Of a stretch of 64,000 bases of DNA, positions 24,582 through 32,817 are shown piece by piece; the first letter of the stretch is position 1; each line of letters opens with the position of its first letter. The notes beneath the pieces are model-generated. The model saw only the letters and a program-made list of their open reading frames with translations, ran no database searches and was not told where the DNA came from. The stretch is from Paenibacillus sp. PK3_47. GTDB lineage: Bacteria; Bacillota; Bacilli; Paenibacillales; Paenibacillaceae. The position numbers were made by a program, and so were the translations under genes. The stretch covers positions 5,704,001 through 5,768,000 of the forward strand of contig NZ_CP026029.1 in assembly GCF_023520895.1 (NCBI RefSeq), given 5' to 3'.

Positions 24582-25217
24582 ATGAGAGGACTGTTCTTGA
24601 ACAATTACTATTCCATGCAGAGCAACATCAAAGTATCGCTGAGCATAGCTGTGGCACTCTTGCTGGTTACTTTTTTTGTAAGCGACATTAAAGTCATGAA
24701 TGCACTTATAGCCGGACAGATCATGCTTTTTGCTGTGAGTATAGGCTCTTCTTTGCAAGTGGATGAAGCTTCCAAATGGAGCAGGATGGAAATCACCCTC
24801 CTGGTCAAAAGAAGTACGGTTATAGGTGCCAAATACCTCTCATTCGTGATGCTGCTTCTGTTAGGGATGGCCATTAGTGTATGCACAACGATTCTGCTGT
24901 CATTAAAAGAGTCAGTAAGCCTGGCAAATCTGTGGAACGGCTACAGCTTCGGCCTGTCGCTTGCGATTCCTGTGATCTCGGTCTGCTTCCCGGCGATCCT
25001 GAAATTCGGGGTGGAGAAAAATGAAATGCTGCTGTTCCTGTCGGTGGCTGCTGCGCTGGGAATGAGGTTTCTGGTATGGGTGCTGATCAATATGACGGGA
25101 AATACCGTGAACTTTAACGGCTCCGAGGTAGGTAATGCTGCGCTTATGGTTTCACTTCTGATGTTCGCGGCCTCCTATTTTCTATCGGTGCGGATTCAGG
25201 AAAATAAAGAATTTTAA
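24582..25217 (+). CDS. ABC-2 type permease
   Basis: A 211-residue membrane protein with six hydrophobic segments, a typical small ABC-2 permease. A conserved QVDEASKWSRMEITLLVKRS loop follows the second segment, where such permeases contact the ATPase. It forms a complete GntR-ATPase-permease cassette comparable in layout to ytrAB or the Staphylococcus pmtRAB genes. The cassette probably exports or protects against a peptide or hydrophobic compound. Confidence 0.82.
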   Translation: MRGLFLNNYYSMQSNIKVSLSIAVALLLVTFFVSDIKVMNALIAGQIMLFAVSIGSSLQVDEASKWSRMEITLLVKRSTVIGAKYLSFVMLLLLGMAISVCTTILLSLKESVSLANLWNGYSFGLSLAIPVISVCFPAILKFGVEKNEMLLFLSVAAALGMRFLVWVLINMTGNTVNFNGSEVGNAALMVSLLMFAASYFLSVRIQENKEF

Positions 25218-25348
25218 GCTATCGGTTCAGAACATAGATAAGGCGCGCTTGCAGTGGAACCTTGCATTTGTGTAGACTTGTTTAATAGAACCCTTGTACG
25301 GATCAAGGGACCAAAAAACAGCGCATACGCAGAAGTAAGGTGGTTAGT

Positions 25349-26461
25349 ATGTTTATCATCCTTGGACTTGTTTTTATCGCTTTATACGCCCTGATTGTAT
25401 TCTACATAGGATGGAGCGGCTGGAGCTGGATCAAGCCGGTGGTATCGGGCAGATTCCGTATCATTTATATTATTGTGCTGATTTTTCTGGCGAGCTCGCT
25501 TATTCTCTCCAGAGTGATCGCGGGGTCAACAATTTTAAGCGTGATCGGCAGTTATTGGCTCGCTTTGTTCAGTCTGCTGGTTCTGCTGCTGCCGCTCATT
25601 CATCTCGCAGTCTGGTTAACCAAGCTGTCCCGGTTGCCGCGCCATTCTGTTCAGAAGTGGTCCGGAATTATTACCTTTACTCTATTGGCTGTTCTGCTCG
25701 GATATGGAAGCTATAATGCTTTTAGTCCGGTTACGCGGTCTTATGAAGTGAAAATTGATAAGCCGGGACCGGCAAACGGCGAGCTGCACATTGTAATGGC
25801 GTCGGATATGCATTTCGCTTATTTATCCGGAGCAAACCATGCGAAACGGATGGTAAAGGAAATCAACGCGCTGCAACCGGATATTGTGCTGTTTCCCGGC
25901 GATATTGTGGATGATGATATTGTGCCTTACCGGGACAAAGGCATCAGCAATATTTTATCTGAGATAGAAGCTCCACTGGGTGTGTATGCCTCGCTCGGCA
26001 ATCATGACCGATTCAAAGGCGACACCGCAGAGCTGATTGATCTTCTGGAGGAAAGCGGGATGCAGGTTCTTTATGACGAGACTGTGGAGGTCGGAGACTG
26101 GCTGACGCTGATCGGCCGGAAGGATTACAGTGATGCAGAGCGGGCGGAGCTTAATGAACTGACAGCTGGCATTGATAAATCCAAGCCGGTAATTATGCTG
26201 GAGCACCAGCCGGTCGAGTTCAGTACCGCTGAGGAACAGGGCATAGATCTGATGGTCTCCGGCCATACCCACCGCGGACAGATCGCACCTGCCCATCTCA
26301 TCACATCCAGGTTGTTCGAAAATGACTGGGGTTACCTGCAGAAGGGGCAGTTTCATTCCGTCGTCTCTTCGGGATACGGGTTCTGGGGGCCGCCGATCCG
26401 GATCGGGTCGCGCTCGGAGGTTGTGTCCATTAAAGTGCAGTTCTCCGGTTCAGAACATTAG
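25349..26461 (+). CDS. Membrane-anchored metallophosphoesterase
   Basis: About 370 residues. Residues 1-135 contain four membrane segments. The rest is a calcineurin-like phosphoesterase facing outward, with all metal motifs in order: SDMHF, GDIVDDD, GNHDR, LEHQP and GHTHRGQ. The closest known type is YkoQ/YpbG-like; the phosphoester substrate is unknown. The ATG at 25349 follows AAGTAAGGTGG; a GTG at 25340 lies inside that site. It is a single gene ending at a strong terminator. Confidence 0.88.
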   Translation: MFIILGLVFIALYALIVFYIGWSGWSWIKPVVSGRFRIIYIIVLIFLASSLILSRVIAGSTILSVIGSYWLALFSLLVLLLPLIHLAVWLTKLSRLPRHSVQKWSGIITFTLLAVLLGYGSYNAFSPVTRSYEVKIDKPGPANGELHIVMASDMHFAYLSGANHAKRMVKEINALQPDIVLFPGDIVDDDIVPYRDKGISNILSEIEAPLGVYASLGNHDRFKGDTAELIDLLEESGMQVLYDETVEVGDWLTLIGRKDYSDAERAELNELTAGIDKSKPVIMLEHQPVEFSTAEEQGIDLMVSGHTHRGQIAPAHLITSRLFENDWGYLQKGQFHSVVSSGYGFWGPPIRIGSRSEVVSIKVQFSGSEH

Positions 26462-26464
26462 AGC

Positions 26465-26512
26465 AGAAGGGGCAGTCCGGATATATTATATCCGGGGTGT
26501 CCCTTCTTTTTT
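26465..26512 (+). terminator. Strong terminator of the phosphoesterase gene
   Basis: AGAAGGG...CCGGATAT pairs with ATATCCGG...CCCTTCT and six T follow. Confidence 0.9.
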
Positions 26513-26562
26513 GCCAAGGAAAAGGTAAAATGTAAGAAGGACAACGCAGAGAGGGTGGCAGG

Positions 26563-28185
26563 ATGGCCGGCAATGAGTGGATCGCTGAATGGATATTAAC
26601 GGAGCCGTTAGACAATTTATGGGTGGTTGCAGGCGAGGTTCATTACTATAGAAATCCTGCCTTGATTTTTATCACGGATGGGCAGTCTGTCTGGAATATT
26701 CATGGAGAGAAGATACAGGTCTCCTCTGGACAGCTCATCGCTGCCGAAAAAGATACCGTCATCAAGATTATGGAAGGCGGCACAGCGGATTTGACAGGCT
26801 GGGAAATTCATTTTCATACCTATAAGCCCTTCAGCAGTGAAGAGGGCGGGGCGGATGTGGACTGGAAGGTGCCGGACGGCCATACCTTTCAGCAGGTGCA
26901 ATTAACAGGTCATGCTCTGGCAGGCCTGGGTCATTATTTCAGAGACAATGGAACACAGAACTTTATTCCAATCAGGCTCAGTAATCAAAGTCTAGTATAC
27001 GAATTATTAAAACATCTCTACCGGAATCAGCCGGATTCCGGGCAGACTACCGGGGAAGGACTGCTGCGGTCCATTACCTATATGCAGGAGCACTATGGAG
27101 AAATTATTACCCGCAATCAGCTGGCCCGGATTACCGGTGTCAGTCCATGGCATTATTCAAGGAAATTCAGTGAGCGGTATGGCATTTCACCTCTGAGTTA
27201 CCTGGCCCAGTATCGCGTGTACCGTGCACAGGAGCAGCTGCTGCTGACCCGTTCCACCTCCCAGGCGATTTCCGGACAAGTAGGTTTTGAGGATGTTCAT
27301 TATTTCAGCCGCCGCTTTAAGCAGTTTACAGGGGTATCTCCGCGAAATTATGCCCAGACACTAAATCAACGCAAAATTGTAGCTTTAGCGCCCCTCCTTG
27401 CCGAGACCATGATCGGATTAGGTGTTATTCCGCATGCTGTAGTGTCGTCGCCCGTACTATTGGCGGAACATCAGCTGGAGCTGTTTACAGCTCACGGCGT
27501 TGAAATACTGGAAACCGATCAATTTAACCTGGATGTTGAGCGGATTTCGCAGGTGCAGCCTGAGTTAATCCTCGGCCCTTTTATTACAGAAGACAAGAAG
27601 CAGAAGCTGCGCACAATTGCACCAGTTATTACCGACCTGCAGCTGGATCTGGAGGACCTTCTTATCCCATTGGGAACATTGCTCCATAAGGAAAAGGCGG
27701 CAGCGGGCATTTCCCGGGCTTTGGCTGCAAGAGTAAATGAAGCTAGAAATCAGCTGAATCCGGTTATTCAATCCGCCGCAACTGTAATGGTGCTGAGAAT
27801 CGAACCCTTTGGGTACCGGTACTTGGGCGGCCGCTCCAACAGGATATCCCGCCTTCTCTATGACCATCTTGGGTTAGGTCTGCCAGAACCGTTAAAAGCA
27901 GGGGAGGCGTGGTTTAATCCGTGTTCCGCTGAATTGTTAAGTCTGGCAGATCCGGACTATTTGTTTGTGGAGAGGCGTGTCATGGAGCATTTTGATGCTG
28001 AGGACAGCAGCAGGAAACTGATGGAGAGCAGTCAGTGGAAGAACCTTAAGGCAGCCCGAAACCAGCAGGTCTTTTATATTGATACCCGGCTTTGGGTGGA
28101 TGGATGCGGAACTTCCGGATATCCGGTGATACTGGATCAGATCGTCAGCTTTTTAAGTGGTTCCGAAGCCGTCTGCGCACAATAA
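26563..28185 (+). CDS. AraC regulator fused to a siderophore-binding domain (Btr-like)
   Basis: A 540-residue protein with three parts: an N-terminal cupin-like region (1-150), an AraC double helix-turn-helix (about 170-270, including SPWHYSRKFSERYGISPLSY and EDVHYFSRRFKQFTGVSPRNY), and a binding-protein-like domain (about 275-535) that resembles iron-siderophore binding proteins. This is the build of Bacillus Btr, which activates siderophore uptake when its C-terminal domain binds the loaded siderophore. No secretion signal is present, so it acts in the cytoplasm. It sits directly before a Fur-boxed siderophore lipoprotein, its likely target. The ATG follows GAGAGGGTGGCAGG. Confidence 0.9.
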   Translation: MAGNEWIAEWILTEPLDNLWVVAGEVHYYRNPALIFITDGQSVWNIHGEKIQVSSGQLIAAEKDTVIKIMEGGTADLTGWEIHFHTYKPFSSEEGGADVDWKVPDGHTFQQVQLTGHALAGLGHYFRDNGTQNFIPIRLSNQSLVYELLKHLYRNQPDSGQTTGEGLLRSITYMQEHYGEIITRNQLARITGVSPWHYSRKFSERYGISPLSYLAQYRVYRAQEQLLLTRSTSQAISGQVGFEDVHYFSRRFKQFTGVSPRNYAQTLNQRKIVALAPLLAETMIGLGVIPHAVVSSPVLLAEHQLELFTAHGVEILETDQFNLDVERISQVQPELILGPFITEDKKQKLRTIAPVITDLQLDLEDLLIPLGTLLHKEKAAAGISRALAARVNEARNQLNPVIQSAATVMVLRIEPFGYRYLGGRSNRISRLLYDHLGLGLPEPLKAGEAWFNPCSAELLSLADPDYLFVERRVMEHFDAEDSSRKLMESSQWKNLKAARNQQVFYIDTRLWVDGCGTSGYPVILDQIVSFLSGSEAVCAQ

Positions 28186-28242
28186 TCCACATCATTCCGC
28201 ACAATCCGCTATGGAAAGGCTGCCGCTAATTTGATAGTGTAT

Positions 28243-28257
28243 TGATAATAATTATCA
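28243..28257 (+). promoter_or_regulatory. Fur box
   Basis: TGATAATAATTATCA is a perfect 7-1-7 Fur site, 25 nt before the start of the siderophore lipoprotein. Confidence 0.9.
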
Positions 28258-28282
28258 TTATCATCATAAGGGGCGGTATTTC

Positions 28283-29269
28283 ATGTTTAAAACGCGTTTT
28301 AAAGGGATTGTATTTTTGCTGTTGGCTCTGAGTCTGGTATTAGGTGCATGTTCCAATGCCTCTGCACCGAATGGGACAAATGCTGCTGCAAACACAGAAA
28401 CTGCGGCTGGCGGCAGCAAGACAGTACAAGATATATTCGGGGATGTCGAAATCCCGTCCCGGCCGCAAAATCTGCTCGTAACCAATTCCAGCTATGCAGA
28501 ATATCTGATCGAGATGGGGATTGTACCGCAGATGGTACTCTTAACTCCTGCAGTTGAGCCGGACTACCGCGCACCTTATTTTGAAGAGCATGGCGTGAAG
28601 ATCATTGAAGGGGAGCAATACCAGTATAATTATGAGCAGCTGCTTGCCCTGTCACCGGATCTGATTATTTCCCAAGGAGTGGGCATGGAGCAGACGGTGT
28701 ATGATGATCTGAACAAAATAGCGCCTACAGTTGCCGTTGATACCACTGGTGATATGGAAGACGCCATGCCGAAATTTGCAGAGATGTTCGATAAAACGGC
28801 TGAAGCCGAGCAGGTATTAGCCGAGTTTAACGGCAAAGTCGAACAAGCCAAAGCCAAAATCGGGGAAGCGGTCGGAGACAAAACAGTGCTGGTTCTGCGG
28901 GTGGAGAGCGACAGATACCGTTATTTAGGTGCAAAAGCACCCAATAGCAGCAGCAGATTTTTTTATGAGAAGCTGGGACTGAATATTCCTGAAATTTTTA
29001 AAGATTCTGAAGACTGGTTTACACCGTTCTCATTAGAAATTTTGCCGCAAATCAAGGCGGATTACATCTTTCTGGAGCAGCGGACGCTTGAAGGATCTGA
29101 TGCCACACAGTCCATGAAGGACCTGGAGGCGAACCCTTTATGGAAGAACATGGAGGCTGTGAAGAATGGACAAGTCTTCCCGCTGAAAACCAGTGATTTC
29201 GTTCAGGGTGTTGGCCCTGTGGGTTCAGCTCTGCTGATGGATTATGTGGTAGAAAAGCTGGTGCCCTAA
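28283..29269 (+). CDS. Siderophore ABC substrate-binding lipoprotein
   Basis: A 328-residue lipoprotein of the FeuA/YfiY type. The signal peptide ends in LVLGAC, so Cys23 is the lipid anchor. The binding fold runs from VQDIFGDVEIPSRPQNLLV to NPLWKNMEAVKNGQVFPL. It delivers a ferric siderophore to an FecCD-type permease, which is not encoded in the window. It is expected to be Fur-repressed (box at 28243) and activated by the upstream Btr-like protein. The stop codon overlaps the start of the reductase, so the two are coupled. Confidence 0.92.
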   Translation: MFKTRFKGIVFLLLALSLVLGACSNASAPNGTNAAANTETAAGGSKTVQDIFGDVEIPSRPQNLLVTNSSYAEYLIEMGIVPQMVLLTPAVEPDYRAPYFEEHGVKIIEGEQYQYNYEQLLALSPDLIISQGVGMEQTVYDDLNKIAPTVAVDTTGDMEDAMPKFAEMFDKTAEAEQVLAEFNGKVEQAKAKIGEAVGDKTVLVLRVESDRYRYLGAKAPNSSSRFFYEKLGLNIPEIFKDSEDWFTPFSLEILPQIKADYIFLEQRTLEGSDATQSMKDLEANPLWKNMEAVKNGQVFPLKTSDFVQGVGPVGSALLMDYVVEKLVP

Positions 29270-30306
29270 TGAACCAGGAGCATCCGGATATTTATGATGT
29301 AACGATCGTAGGAGGCGGACCTGCAGGCATGTACGCAGCCTTTTACAGCGGGATGAGAGCCATGCGGACCAAAATTATCGAAGCCAAAACGGAACTGGGC
29401 GGGTTCATGCGTACTTATCCGGAAAAGCTGATCTGGGATGTTGGCGGAGTTGAGCCTGTCCGTTGTGAAAAACTGATAGATTCGCTGGAACGGCAGGCCA
29501 GAACCTTTGATCCGGAGATTGTATTCGGGCAGGAAATTGCCGGCATGGAGCGCCGCGAGGATAATGTCTTTGTACTGACCTCCAAAACAGGGGAGTGTCA
29601 CTACACCCGTACGGTCCTGCTGTGTGCCGGACGAGGGATGACGCAAATTCAGAAACTGGATATCGAGGGGGCCAGCCGTTATGAATTAAGCAATTTGCAT
29701 TATACAATAACGGACCTGTCCCGGTTCAAAAATAAACATGTGCTAATCTCCGGCGGCGGTAATTCCGCAGTAGACTGGGCAAATGAACTGGCAAATGTGG
29801 CCAGACAGATCACTGTGGTGCACAGACGCCATGAATTTGGCGGACATGAACAGCCAGTAGAACAGATGAAGGCTTTTGCCAAAGTAATGACCCCGTACAG
29901 CCTTAACAAGTTATTTGGAGCAGGAGAACGGATTGAACGCGTGGAGCTTGTTCATACAGGGACAGGGTCCTTTGAGGAATTCGAAGTGGATGAAGTCGTT
30001 GTAAGTCATGGATACGACCGTGACTTCGGTAATCTCAGCAGCTGGAAGCTTGACAGAGGAGATTACGGAATTATTGTGGATCCGCAGATGAGGACAAGTG
30101 AAGACGGGATTTTTGGAGCCGGGGATTTTATCACTTATGACAGCAAGGTCCGCCTCATTGCAGGTGCATTTAACGATGCCGTTCTGGCAGTCAACAGTGC
30201 GAAAAGATATCTTGATCCTGACTCCTCCAAAATGGCGGGCGTATCCTCCCATAATCCACGCTTTTCAGAGAAAAACAAAGAGATTGTACAGCAGGAGATA
30301 GGTTAA
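29269..30306 (+). CDS. Thioredoxin-reductase-like ferredoxin/flavodoxin-NADP reductase
   Basis: A 345-residue flavoprotein. FAD binding is shown by VGGGPAGMYAAFYSG near residue 15 and GAGDF near 285, and NADP binding by ISGGGNSAVDWANEL near residue 165. The Cys-x-x-Cys pair of thioredoxin reductase is missing, which places it with YumC/YcgT-type ferredoxin-NADP reductases. In the Bacillus group such enzymes can be iron-regulated. Being coupled to a siderophore binding protein, it may supply electrons to release iron from the imported siderophore. Start ATG 29269 shares a base with the upstream stop. Confidence 0.9.
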   Translation: MNQEHPDIYDVTIVGGGPAGMYAAFYSGMRAMRTKIIEAKTELGGFMRTYPEKLIWDVGGVEPVRCEKLIDSLERQARTFDPEIVFGQEIAGMERREDNVFVLTSKTGECHYTRTVLLCAGRGMTQIQKLDIEGASRYELSNLHYTITDLSRFKNKHVLISGGGNSAVDWANELANVARQITVVHRRHEFGGHEQPVEQMKAFAKVMTPYSLNKLFGAGERIERVELVHTGTGSFEEFEVDEVVVSHGYDRDFGNLSSWKLDRGDYGIIVDPQMRTSEDGIFGAGDFITYDSKVRLIAGAFNDAVLAVNSAKRYLDPDSSKMAGVSSHNPRFSEKNKEIVQQEIG

Positions 30307-30307
30307 C

Positions 30308-30336
30308 AAGCTGCCGGGAAACAATCCCGGCAGCTT
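30308..30336. terminator. Terminator between reductase and alkaline phosphatase
   Basis: AAGCTGCCGGGA and TCCCGGCAGCTT form a perfect 12-bp stem, but the T-run is weak, so it serves convergent genes as a bidirectional stem. Confidence 0.7.
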
Positions 30337-30366
30337 AGCTGTGCTTGCTATTTTATACAGCAGCTT

Positions 30367-32013
30367 TTATTGAATAAGATCAACCGCATCCTGCGGCACA
30401 AAAGCTTCTACGCCATTGTAGACAATCACACCATCTAACGCAGTTTTGCTGCCATTAAGGAGCGCAATGTTTTTGTAGATTTGCAGTTCGAGCTTAGTGG
30501 TGCCTTTGGTTACGAGGATTTTCGGATTTTTGGCATCGGTCAGATCCAGCTTGTACGTTGCGCCTTTGGCCGTAAAGGCCTGTTTTGCCGGAACGAACAA
30601 TTGCTTACTTGTACTGTCGAGGTCTAGGTTCAGCACACGCGCCATATATTTGGCTACATCTGTGTTGTCAATTACACCGAAAGGCCGGTCATTATTTGGA
30701 GCATACGTATACAGCACCACATCTCCGCCCGTGTGTCCGCCTGTCGTCCAGCCAATGCCGGAACGTTTGCTGATCATCGGTCCAACGGTATAGTTCAGGC
30801 TGCCAGGGCTGGCTGCTTTGATTTCAGCAAATTCCTCGGTTGTCAGGTCGGTAATGCCAAAATACTGCTGCATCACCGCTTTGATATTGGTGCGGTTAGC
30901 ATTGAGCTTGGATTCCAGGCCTTCGCCGGTCAGCTTGGCCTTTTTCAGAGGTCCGATAAATGTGGACAACGGCTCTTTATCATAAGTACCTGAAGTTTCG
31001 TTATTTCCGATGGTCAGACCGCCGTTCTGGTGATCTGTAACAGCAACAACGACGGTTTCCGTATCTTTTTTGGCAAAATCAACAGCTGTTTTGACAGCAT
31101 CATCGAAGGCCAGCACATCACTGATGATGCCGATAGGGTCGTTGGCATGTGCCGCCCAGTCTACTTTGCTGCCTTCAACCATGAGGAAGAAGCCGTCTTC
31201 GTCTTTGGACAGCACCTCAATGGCTTTGGCCGTCATCTCGGCCAGGCTTGGCTGCTTTGCCGGATCACGATCCATGTTGTAAGACATGCTTGCCGGGGCA
31301 AACATCCCCCACAGCTTGCCTGATGTCGAAGCTTTCATCGCAGCCGGAGTAGTTACATAGTCATATCCCAGTGCTTTAATGGAAGCGACCAGGTTTTCAC
31401 CGTCTTTGCGTCCGGCAGGCTCCAGAAAGCTGCTTCCTCCGCCGAGAACAACGTCCATCCCGTTATAAACCTGCTGTTTGCTGAGGGCATCATAGTTTTT
31501 GCGGTCCGGATAGTGAGCCGAGAAGTCAGCGGGTGTAGCGTGCATAATTTCGGAGGTCGCGATAATGCCGGTAGCTTTGCCTGCCAGTTTGGAGGCTTCC
31601 AGAACGGAGGCTACAGGTTTTTTGGCATCTCCAGGGGCAATGGCCTGAAGCCCTGGCATTGTCGCTTTATCCGGCAGTACGCCGACATATCCTGTATGTG
31701 ATTTGTGGCCTGTAGCAAAGGCTGTTCCCGCAGGAGCAGAGTCTGCAATCGGCGCATCTGCAGAGTGTGTACGAACCATGCCGCTGGCCATGGAGTCCAG
31801 TGCCAGAGAAGATCCCTTATACCAGCGGGCCAATGCAGTGGCATCATTCGCCATACCGTCGGGGATCAGGATTATTACATTTTTAATGGGGGAGACAGTA
31901 GAGGCGGTTTCTTCCGCAGCCAAAGCTGCACTGCTGCTTCCCAGTGTAGCTGTAACAATGGTCGTAACTGCAAGCATTTTTTTGACCGTACGGGTATTGA
32001 ACTGGTTTAACAT
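30367..32013 (-). CDS. Secreted alkaline phosphatase
   Basis: A 548-residue exported PhoA-family enzyme that releases phosphate from monoesters using two zinc ions and one magnesium. The signal peptide ends ALA-AE at 32. Metal and catalytic motifs are present: IPDG with Asp52, nucleophile Ser92 in DSAPAGTAFATG, EGSKVDWAAH, TDHQNGG and GHTGGD. After about residue 455 an extra domain of about 90 residues follows, which resembles stalk or copper-amine-oxidase-like modules common in Paenibacillus exported proteins. The ATG at 32013 follows AGGAGGATGTACTA. The promoter region has two PhoP-like half sites and a Zur-like palindrome. Confidence 0.93.
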   Translation of the reverse strand: MLNQFNTRTVKKMLAVTTIVTATLGSSSAALAAEETASTVSPIKNVIILIPDGMANDATALARWYKGSSLALDSMASGMVRTHSADAPIADSAPAGTAFATGHKSHTGYVGVLPDKATMPGLQAIAPGDAKKPVASVLEASKLAGKATGIIATSEIMHATPADFSAHYPDRKNYDALSKQQVYNGMDVVLGGGSSFLEPAGRKDGENLVASIKALGYDYVTTPAAMKASTSGKLWGMFAPASMSYNMDRDPAKQPSLAEMTAKAIEVLSKDEDGFFLMVEGSKVDWAAHANDPIGIISDVLAFDDAVKTAVDFAKKDTETVVVAVTDHQNGGLTIGNNETSGTYDKEPLSTFIGPLKKAKLTGEGLESKLNANRTNIKAVMQQYFGITDLTTEEFAEIKAASPGSLNYTVGPMISKRSGIGWTTGGHTGGDVVLYTYAPNNDRPFGVIDNTDVAKYMARVLNLDLDSTSKQLFVPAKQAFTAKGATYKLDLTDAKNPKILVTKGTTKLELQIYKNIALLNGSKTALDGVIVYNGVEAFVPQDAVDLIQ

Positions 32014-32095
32014 TAGTACATCCTCCTAGTGATATGCATAGTTTGGTGTCCAAAACCCAGTGTATATAATAAATGATAAGTGAGCGTTTGCACTG

Positions 32096-32112
32096 GGTTA
32101 ACTAAATGTAAA
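32096..32112 (-). promoter_or_regulatory. Possible PhoP box of the alkaline phosphatase
   Basis: On the minus strand TTTACA and TTAACC are repeated with an 11-nt period, as in Bacillus PhoP sites. Only two half sites are seen (four would be usual). Confidence 0.4.
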
Positions 32113-32120
32113 CTTTACGA
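32106..32120 (-). promoter_or_regulatory. Zur-like palindrome in the phosphatase promoter region
   Basis: On the minus strand TCGTAAAGTTTACAT matches 13 of 15 positions of the Zur-type box at 22180. It overlaps the putative PhoP site. Confidence 0.35.
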
Positions 32121-32182
32121 ATAATAAATAGTGTGGAATTTAAAACGGGGGAAGGGAATGAACGAAGAATAGGTTCACGCGC

Positions 32183-32222
32183 AAAAAGCCGCCCCGGCTT
32201 CGCTTGCAGCGAAACCCGGACG
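32183..32222 (-). terminator. Terminator of the small protein gene
   Basis: On the minus strand GCCGTCCGGGTTTCGCT folds back on AGCGAAGCCGGGGCGGC with small mismatches, then five T. Confidence 0.8.
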
Positions 32223-32322
32223 GCCCTTCGAGTTATCATTCAAATAGCGTGTACACGTGAATGTTGCGCAGTTACAGCTTTTATACTGTACGGTCTTTAG
32301 CTGTAACAGTGTCTCCCTTTTA

Positions 32323-32526
32323 TCAGGACTCGGAGTCCTGGCGCTTGACTTCCTCGTCACGAACCCCATTCAATTCATACTCGTTCTGGTGAAGCTCCTT
32401 GAGCATATTACGGTAAATATGGGCCTCTTGACGGTCTAATCCGTCGCGATTTTCTTTTAAAATCCAGTTCTCGACTGTTTTCTTCAATATTTCGCTTTTT
32501 CGCTCCAGCAGTTCCGTATAACTCAA
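32323..32526 (-). CDS. Small charged protein, function unknown
   Basis: A 67-residue cytoplasmic protein, helical and strongly charged (many Glu, Lys, Arg), with no membrane segment or Cys motif. I do not recognise a family. The start is TTG at 32526, with AAAGGATG 8 nt upstream, and a clear terminator lies beyond its end, which supports a real single-gene unit. Inverted repeat GTTACAGCT/AGCTGTAAC lies in its 3' region at about 32268-32307. Confidence 0.65.
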   Translation of the reverse strand: MSYTELLERKSEILKKTVENWILKENRDGLDRQEAHIYRNMLKELHQNEYELNGVRDEEVKRQDSES

Positions 32527-32817
32527 TGTGCTTCATCCTTTCCGGTTTGCAATTTCAGACGCCGGATGGACCTTGCTCTAGTGTGGACTCAAGATGGAAT
32601 CCTGAACGCAACATCACATCCGGCGTAATGTTTACCATTATACAGGAAAGGCTGGAGGGACCCAACGCGGCTCAGCTGTCTTAAGGCAGGGTAAGCTCAG
32701 CTAAGACTGGATTACGCGTCCTCAGCGGACCTCTCCGTAAAAGTGCGGCCGGATGCTCCGGGATGCTGGCAGATGCTTCTTAGCTTATCAGTTATTTATT
32801 CTTCAAAAAGCAGCGCA

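Noticed and set aside
25290..25320. Terminator after the ABC-2 permease
   Set aside because: CCCTTG/CAAGGG forms a short stem, but it is followed by A-rich rather than T-rich sequence on the coding strand.
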